The position numbers and the translations under genes were made by a program. DNA of 64,000 bases from Archangium sp. (GTDB lineage Bacteria; Myxococcota; Myxococcia; Myxococcales; Myxococcaceae), in the NCBI GenBank assembly GCA_030695565.1, contig JAUYRZ010000117.1, positions 86,882 through 150,881 on the forward strand, given 5' to 3'. Numbering within the stretch: position 1 is the stretch's first letter; each line of letters starts with the position of its first letter. This document shows, piece after piece, positions 59,175 through 64,000 of the stretch. The notes below the pieces were generated by a model that ran no database searches, was not told where the DNA came from, and worked only from the letters and a program-made list of their open reading frames with translations.

Positions 59175-59747
59175 ATGGCCATCGTTTCTCCAGGCAAGCG
59201 GTACGGTAAGCGCCTCCAGCACTCCAAGATCTTCGGGCACGGGCACGCGGGTGGTCACAAGTCGACCAACGCAGACCTCAACGTGACCCCGCTGGTCGAC
59301 ATGTTCGTCATCCTCGTGCTCTTCCTGATCGCGAACTTCTCCGCGACGGGCGAGCTGCTCGCGATGTCGAAAGACATTCAGCTGCCTGAGGCTGCGCACA
59401 CCGAAGAGCTCACGCTCGCGCCGGTGGTGCAGGTCAGCCAGATGGACGTCATCGTCTCCGGCCAGGTGATCGGCCGCGTGGAAGACCTCACCCGCGAGGA
59501 CTACCTCAACATTCCCGCACTCGAGGAGAACCTGCGCGAGATGAAGAAGCGCGAGGAAGACCTTCACAACCAGGCGGGTGACCAGGGCGCCTTCAAGGGC
59601 GAGGTCAACATCCAGGCCGACAAGGGCGTCGCCTTCCGCATCATCAAGAAGGTCATGTTCAGCTGCGCCTCGGCTGGTTACGGCAACATCTCGTTCGCCA
59701 CCATGTCGGCGAGCCCGGACAAGAAGCCCGAAACCGCGATGCGCTGA
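59175..59747 (+). CDS. ExbD/TolR-type protein (2)
   Basis: A 190-residue protein with a basic N-terminus (GKRYGKRLQHSKIFGHGHAG) before the helix LNVTPLVDMFVILVLFLIAN, which carries the conserved Asp. Its periplasmic domain is longer than that of the first protein (AAHTEELTLAPVVQVSQMDV) and ends in IIKKVMFSCASAGYGNISFA. It contacts peptidoglycan or outer partners in the usual model. It is the third gene of the motor cluster and is followed by a strong terminator, so the cluster is a three-gene unit. Confidence 0.88.
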   Translation: MAIVSPGKRYGKRLQHSKIFGHGHAGGHKSTNADLNVTPLVDMFVILVLFLIANFSATGELLAMSKDIQLPEAAHTEELTLAPVVQVSQMDVIVSGQVIGRVEDLTREDYLNIPALEENLREMKKREEDLHNQAGDQGAFKGEVNIQADKGVAFRIIKKVMFSCASAGYGNISFATMSASPDKKPETAMR

Positions 59748-59769
59748 GCTTTAGCTCTCCACAGTTTTG

Positions 59770-59802
59770 GCCCCGGGGAGCGATTCCCGGGGCTTTTTTT
59801 TT
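59770..59802 (+). terminator. Rho-independent terminator of the TolQ-TolR cluster
   Basis: A 10-bp GC stem (GCCCCGGGGA with TTCCCGGGGC, one G-U pair) closes a GCGA tetraloop and is followed by nine Ts. Confidence 0.93.
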
Positions 59803-59832
59803 GGCCGACGGCGCGCTACGCGGCTCTCGCGC

Positions 59833-60438
59833 ATGGAAATCCTTCGGCAGTTCAAAGAGTTCATCGACCCGACGCACCTGATCCAGCTCTTCGGTTACCC
59901 CGGGTTGACGTTGATCGTCTTCCTGGAGACCGGCGCGATGGTGTTCTTCCTGCCGGGGGATTCGCTCTTGTTCGTGGCGGGGCTGTTCGCGGGCAGCGGT
60001 GAACTGAACATCTTCTACCTCTGGGCCCTGCTAATCCCCGCGGCCATCGTTGGCGACGCCGTGAGCTACTTCATCGGTTCGAAGTTGGGCCCGGCGTTGT
60101 TCAACAAGCCTGAGTCGCGCTTCTTCAAGCCAGCGCACATGAAGGCAGCTCACGATTTCTACGAGAAGCACGGTGGCAAGGCGATCATCATGGCGCGCTT
60201 CATGCCCATCGTTCGCACCTTCGTTCCGGTCGTCGCGGGCATCGGCAAGATGCCGTACCAGCGCTTCGCGATGTTCAATGCGGTGGGCGGCCTGGCCTGG
60301 GTCCTCTCGATGACCATTGCCGGCTACTTTCTCGGGCAGATCGAGTTCGTGAAGAAGAACCTCGAGCTGATGGTGATCGGGATCGTCTTCCTGTCCATTC
60401 TCCCGGCCATCATCGCCTGGCTGCGGGGGCGCAAGTGA
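59833..60438 (+). CDS. DedA-family membrane protein
   Basis: About 201 residues from the ATG at 59833; upstream in-frame starts lie in the terminator. It has the DedA/SNARE-associated domain: FLETGAMVFFLPGDSLLFVA (typical E...PGD motif), then GDAVSYFIGSKLGP, and HGGKAIIMARFMPIVRTFVP followed by VVAGIGKMPY. Several membrane helices are present, including the C-terminal FLSILPAIIAWL. DedA proteins are flippases or transporters of undecaprenyl-phosphate or related lipids. It starts 31 bases after the terminator of the motor cluster, so it has its own promoter. Confidence 0.93.
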   Translation: MEILRQFKEFIDPTHLIQLFGYPGLTLIVFLETGAMVFFLPGDSLLFVAGLFAGSGELNIFYLWALLIPAAIVGDAVSYFIGSKLGPALFNKPESRFFKPAHMKAAHDFYEKHGGKAIIMARFMPIVRTFVPVVAGIGKMPYQRFAMFNAVGGLAWVLSMTIAGYFLGQIEFVKKNLELMVIGIVFLSILPAIIAWLRGRK

Positions 60439-60451
60439 AGAGCTCTCACTC

Positions 60452-61111
60452 GTGAGCGACACCGTCGACAAAGCCCGGGCCGCCGTGAAGCGGCTCAAGG
60501 TGTTCCCCCTGCCGTCCGTGGTGTTGTTGCCCGGTTCGGCCGCGCCGTTGCACATCTTCGAGCCGCGCTACCGCGCGATGATCAAAGACGCGGTCGCCTC
60601 CGACGGCATCTTCGCCATGGCGCAGGTGCTGCCGGGTCAGGAGTCGTTGCTCCCCAACAAGCCCCAGCTCGAGGAGATGCTCTGTGTAGGCGTCATCACC
60701 ATGAACGAAGAGCTCGAAGACGGGCGCTTCAACCTGGTGCTGGTGGGCGTGGCTCGGGCGCGGCTGAAGAACGAGCTGTCGACTTCGCACCCCTACCGCG
60801 AGGTGGAGGCCGAGCTGCTGGAAGACGAGGCGGTCGATCCCGAAGCCGACGTCTCCTTGCGGCGCGCGGTGGTGGAGCTGGTCGCGCGCCTGCCCACGGA
60901 GGTCGGCAAGCGGGTGGCGCAGGTGGCTTCGCGGGTCTCCGGCGGCGCGTTGGCCGACGTGGTGGCCAGCACCTTCATGCAGGATCCGCAGCGGCGCTTC
61001 GAGGTGCTCAGCGAGACCGACGTGCACCTGCGCATGGAGATCGTCACCGAGGAGCTGCTGATGCTCGTGGGCCACTTGAAGCCCCGCAAGCCCGAAGGGC
61101 TGATGAACTGA
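60452..61111 (+). CDS. Lon N-terminal-domain protein
   Basis: A 219-residue protein starting at the GTG at 60452, 13 bases after the DedA gene. It matches the substrate-binding N-domain of Lon: VFPLPSVVLLPGSAAPLHIF, then EPRYRAMI, then FNLVLVGVARARL. The helical second half has no ATPase or protease domain. Single-domain members are common, and their role (folding or proteolysis adaptor) is not established. Probably co-transcribed with DedA and the NAD synthetase. Confidence 0.9.
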   Translation: MSDTVDKARAAVKRLKVFPLPSVVLLPGSAAPLHIFEPRYRAMIKDAVASDGIFAMAQVLPGQESLLPNKPQLEEMLCVGVITMNEELEDGRFNLVLVGVARARLKNELSTSHPYREVEAELLEDEAVDPEADVSLRRAVVELVARLPTEVGKRVAQVASRVSGGALADVVASTFMQDPQRRFEVLSETDVHLRMEIVTEELLMLVGHLKPRKPEGLMN

Positions 61112-61137
61112 GCAGGGCTGGGAGTAGGGTGACCCCA

Positions 61138-62997
61138 ATGCGACTGGTGAAGCTGGGACTCGCCGCCGTCAACACCACGGTGGGCGCCTTCGGGAAGAAC
61201 GTGGACCGCGCCATCACCCTGGCGAAGGAAATGGCCGCTCAGCAAGTCACCGTCGCCGTCTTCCCCGAGCAGCTCGTCGGCGGGTACCCCCAGGAAGACC
61301 TGGTGCAGTGGCAACGCTTCGTCGACCGCCAGTGGACCGAGCTGGAGCGCTACGCCGAAAAGACCGCGGCCCTCCCGCTGGTGTCGTGCCTGGGCGTGAC
61401 GGTGGCCCACCAGGGCCTTCGCTACAACTGCGCGGCGGTGGTGGCGGGCGGCGAGGTGCACGGCCTGGTGCCCAAAGAAAAGCTGCCCACCTACAACATC
61501 TTCTACGAGGGCCGCACCTTCGCGCGAGGCGCCCCGGGCATGAACGAGGTGCACCGCGGGGTGCCGCTGGGTGACCTGCTCTTTCAATTCGACTTCGGCG
61601 TGCTGGCCGTCGAGGTCTGCGAAGACATCTGGAGCGCAGAAGGGCCGATGCGCCGCCGCGCGTATTCAGGCGCTGAGCTCGTCTGCAATTTGTCAGCGTC
61701 GCCATTTCGCATCGGCGTCGACGGCACCCGGCGCGAGCTGCTGGCCACCCGCGCAGGCGATCACCAGGTGACGCTCGCCTACGTGAACCAGGTGGGCGCT
61801 CAAGACGGGCTCATCTTCGACGGCGGCGGCTTCGTGTACCAAAACGGCCGCCAGGCCCTCTCGCTGCCCCGTTTCCAGCAGACCTGGGGCGCGGTGGTGG
61901 TCGACCTGGAGCGCACCTTGCGGCTGCGCACCGAGAACACCACCTGGCGCGACGACCGGAAGAGCTGGGCGGTGGATCAACGGCCGGTGCCCACGCTGCA
62001 GATTCCTTTTCAGACGAAGCGAGAGGCGCTCACCTTCGCGGTGCCGGCGCAGCGCAGCTTCTTTCTTCCTTCCAGCGAGCCGTTGCCCACTGCCCGCGAG
62101 CGCTACTGCGAAGATCTGCTCGACGCGCTGGCGCTGGGCATCGGCGACTACTTCGAGAAGACGCGCGGCTTCAAGTGCATCGGCATCGCGCTCTCCGGCG
62201 GCCGTGATTCGTTGCTCACCCTGCTGATCGCTCACCGCTACGCCGCGCGGGCGAAGGTGCCCATCGAGACGTTCTTCATGCCCACCCGCTACTCGTCGCA
62301 AGGCACGCGCGACGCGGCGGCGTTGATCGCAAAGGAGCTCGGGGTGGGGTTCAGCATCGTCTCCATCGACGACGCCTTCGAGCGCGAGATGGCCTCGACG
62401 AAGGAGATGCTCGGCGAAGCCCGGCCGCTCACGCCCATCACCCAGCAGAACATTCAGGCGCGCCTGCGGGCGCAGCGCATGTGGAACTGGGCGAACTCCT
62501 CGGGCGGCCTCTTTCTGCAGACCGGCAACATGTCGGAGAAGGCGGTCGGCTACACCACCATCGGCGGCGACCTGATGGGCGCGCTGGCGGTGATCTCCAA
62601 CCTGCCCAAGACGGTGGTGATGTACCTGCTGGCGTACCTGCTGGAGAAACACGGCTACGAGGGCATCAAGGCGGTGATCGCCCGGCCCGCGGGCCCTGAG
62701 CTGATGCACGACCAGGTGGGCGAAGACGAGCTGATGCCCTTCCCCATCCTCGATGCGTGTTTCCACCTGTTCGCCGGCGAGAAGATGTCGCCTGCCGACG
62801 TGGTGACCGCGGTGCGGGCGATCTTCCCCGAGCTGAGCGCCGAGGTGGCCGAGGCTCACGTGAAGAAGTTCGTCAGGCTCTTCACCCAGAGCATCTACAA
62901 GTGGGTGCAGTCGCCCATCTCGTTGCACGTCGGCAACCTGGATCTCGATCGCGAACGGGCGCTCCAGTTGCCGGTGGTGACGCAGACCGAGTGGTGA
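61138..62997 (+). CDS. nadE: Glutamine-dependent NAD+ synthetase
   Basis: About 619 residues from the ATG at 61138; a GTG at 61129 would add three. The N-terminal nitrilase-type glutaminase has the triad Glu44 (VFPEQ), Lys (PKEKLP, about 115) and Cys161 (VEVCEDIW). The C-terminal synthetase has the ATP pyrophosphatase loop SGGRDS (353-358, usually SGGLDS or SGGVDS), then TRYSSQGTRDAAAL and LFLQTGNMSEKAVGYTT. It makes NAD+ from deamido-NAD+ with ammonia from glutamine channelled between the domains. The full length and all motifs agree. The next gene overlaps its stop by four bases. Confidence 0.96.
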   Translation: MRLVKLGLAAVNTTVGAFGKNVDRAITLAKEMAAQQVTVAVFPEQLVGGYPQEDLVQWQRFVDRQWTELERYAEKTAALPLVSCLGVTVAHQGLRYNCAAVVAGGEVHGLVPKEKLPTYNIFYEGRTFARGAPGMNEVHRGVPLGDLLFQFDFGVLAVEVCEDIWSAEGPMRRRAYSGAELVCNLSASPFRIGVDGTRRELLATRAGDHQVTLAYVNQVGAQDGLIFDGGGFVYQNGRQALSLPRFQQTWGAVVVDLERTLRLRTENTTWRDDRKSWAVDQRPVPTLQIPFQTKREALTFAVPAQRSFFLPSSEPLPTARERYCEDLLDALALGIGDYFEKTRGFKCIGIALSGGRDSLLTLLIAHRYAARAKVPIETFFMPTRYSSQGTRDAAALIAKELGVGFSIVSIDDAFEREMASTKEMLGEARPLTPITQQNIQARLRAQRMWNWANSSGGLFLQTGNMSEKAVGYTTIGGDLMGALAVISNLPKTVVMYLLAYLLEKHGYEGIKAVIARPAGPELMHDQVGEDELMPFPILDACFHLFAGEKMSPADVVTAVRAIFPELSAEVAEAHVKKFVRLFTQSIYKWVQSPISLHVGNLDLDRERALQLPVVTQTEW

Positions 62998-64000
62998 ACG
63001 TGAATCAGCAGCGGTTCAGCGTGGCGCGCCTGGTGACGGCGCTGGCCGCTTGTTCGGTGGTCACCCTGCTGGCCTTCGTGCTCGCCGCGGCGTTCGGTGA
63101 GCAGCCGCTCGACTTCGCCCAGGTGCGTACGCCGGGCACCTCGGAGGAGTTGATCTTCTATTCGTTGCGCCTGCCCCGGGTGGTGTTGGCCGCGTTGGTG
63201 GGCTGCGCGCTGGCCTCGTCAGGGGCCATGTTGCAGTCGCTCTTGCGCAACCCCCTGGCCGATCCCTTCGTGCTCGGGGTCTCGGGGGGCGCGGCGCTGG
63301 GGGCCACGGTGGCGTTGGCGTTCGGGCTGTCTGCTTTCGCGTGGGTGCCGGGTTTGTCGGCGGTCTCGGCCTTCGCGTTGTTGGGGGCGTTGGGGGCCAC
63401 GGTGCTGGTGCTGCTGGTGGGGCGGCTGGCGGGGGGCAATTCGCCCAACACCACGCTGCTGGCCGGCGTCATCTTCAACGCCTTCGCGCTGGCGGCGATC
63501 ACCTTCATCAAGGCGCTGGTCGCCCCCGACAAGCTGGGGGAGATCCTCTTCTGGCTGGCGGGCACTCTGGGGCATGAGACGTGGTCGACGCTCGCCTCGA
63601 CGTCCGTGGTGGTGCTTCTGGCGGTCGCGGCGCTCGTTGCGCTCTCGCCTCGGCTCAACCTGCTGACGCTCGGTGAAGAAGACGCGCAGAGCCTCGGGGT
63701 CGACGTGCGAATGACCCGGCGGGTGTTGCTGGTCATCGCGTCGGTCGCAGTGGCCGCGGTGGTTTCCTTGTCGGGCCTGGTGGGCTTCGTGGGTTTGCTG
63801 GTGCCGCAGCTGACCCGGCTGCTCTTCGGCGTCGATCAACGCATCTCAGTGCCGGCCAGCGCGTTGTTGGGCGCGTCGAGTGCGGGCATGACGCCCAGGC
63901 CGGTGAAAACCCACGCCTGGCTGGAGACCCAGCCCAGCAGCGCAAACCCGGCCAGGCTGAGCGAGAACATGAGCACGATGCGCTTGATGATGTGGCGGCG
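62994..64000 (+). CDS. FecCD/BtuC-type ABC permease, broken near its end
   Basis: The GTG at 62994 overlaps the nadE stop (GTGA). The sequence is a typical metal-chelate or cobalamin permease: LRLPRVVLAALVGCALASSG, AMLQSLLRNPLADPFVLGVS, then NTTLLAGVIFNAF and LGEEDAQSLGVDV, then the coupling region VGFVGLLVPQLTRLLFG. After PASALLGA (about 63,872) the BtuC pattern ends; family members continue for about 50-60 more residues with the last two helices. The frame stays open to the window edge, but the residues there are not permease-like. Either the gene has been broken or the sequence is joined wrongly here. Confidence 0.8.
   Translation, partial: MNVNQQRFSVARLVTALAACSVVTLLAFVLAAAFGEQPLDFAQVRTPGTSEELIFYSLRLPRVVLAALVGCALASSGAMLQSLLRNPLADPFVLGVSGGAALGATVALAFGLSAFAWVPGLSAVSAFALLGALGATVLVLLVGRLAGGNSPNTTLLAGVIFNAFALAAITFIKALVAPDKLGEILFWLAGTLGHETWSTLASTSVVVLLAVAALVALSPRLNLLTLGEEDAQSLGVDVRMTRRVLLVIASVAVAAVVSLSGLVGFVGLLVPQLTRLLFGVDQRISVPASALLGASSAGMTPRPVKTHAWLETQPSSANPARLSENMSTMRLMMWR
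63836..64000 (-). other. Reverse-strand membrane-protein-like sequence
   Basis: On the minus strand from the window edge the frame reads IIKRIVLMFSLSLAGFALLG, then WVSSQAWVFTGLGVMP, and reaches a stop at 63836-63838. It looks like the end of a membrane protein pointing leftwards into the permease gene. The change of coding strand at about 63,872 is abrupt and has no spacer. Confidence 0.4.

Noticed and set aside
1..64000. CRISPR arrays, rRNA genes and complete insertion sequences
   Set aside because: No regularly spaced repeats, no rRNA signatures and no transposase with flanking inverted repeats were seen. The transposase-like helix-turn-helix pieces at 26624 and 28668 are fused to membrane segments.

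Overview
The window is GC-rich bacterial DNA, almost fully coding on both strands. It reads as a myxobacterium (Myxococcota). The signs are many Cys-rich lipoproteins with EGF-like or 'DAG'-type linkers, an NtrC-family two-component system, multi-sensor histidine kinases, an FHA membrane protein, a TolQ-TolR-TolR motor cluster like the gliding motors of this group, and a probable selenoprotein. The species cannot be named from the sequence alone.

Layout. 1-6.2 kb is accessory in character: a NERD-domain helicase cut by the window edge, Cys-rich lipoproteins, a coupled set of small genes, an ArdC-like metallopeptidase and a collagen-repeat lipoprotein, ending beside tRNA-Phe(GAA) at 6334-6406. 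6.4-11.8 kb (minus strand) is a five-gene export operon: two FtsX-type permeases, a LolA-like protein, an outer-membrane beta-barrel and an ATPase. It diverges from a histidine kinase/NtrC regulator pair (12.0-14.7 kb) across a spacer holding two matching 16-bp palindromes and a sigma-54-like promoter. 14.6-17.6 kb holds a lipoprotein, a peroxiredoxin-like gene interrupted by an in-frame TGA at the catalytic position, a diguanylate cyclase and a lone atpG.

17.7-26.4 kb (plus strand) is a run of six lipoprotein genes, each overlapping the next by 1-4 bases (VWA, choice-of-anchor/PKD-like, Cys-rich/PPC, IPT/TIG, Cys-rich, small). 27.5-43.8 kb (minus strand) is a five-gene operon: a 2032-residue secreted SpvB/TcdB-RHS protein, a small Cys-rich lipoprotein, a 1932-residue lipoprotein with a Tc-toxin-A-like C-terminus, an 885-residue Cys-rich lipoprotein, and a membrane protein with a cytoplasmic helix-turn-helix. 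A second protein of that last architecture faces it at 26.6-27.5 kb. This looks like a surface-anchored relative of ABC (Tc) toxins and is the best candidate for an undescribed system.

44-47.9 kb has a protein with two superfamily-1 helicase cores, a co-transcribed unknown gene, and a 148-bp duplicated helicase fragment upstream. 48-64 kb is more housekeeping: an FHA/Yip1-like membrane protein, an amidase with an Imm33-like partner, two overlapping sensor kinases (the first lacking an ATPase domain), a GspE-N-domain protein, the TolQ-TolR-TolR cluster, a DedA protein, a Lon-N-domain protein, glutamine-dependent NAD synthetase, and a FecCD/BtuC permease whose sequence breaks near 63,872. Six copies of a GGGAGAGGG-type palindromic repeat are scattered through the window, three of them running into coding sequence.
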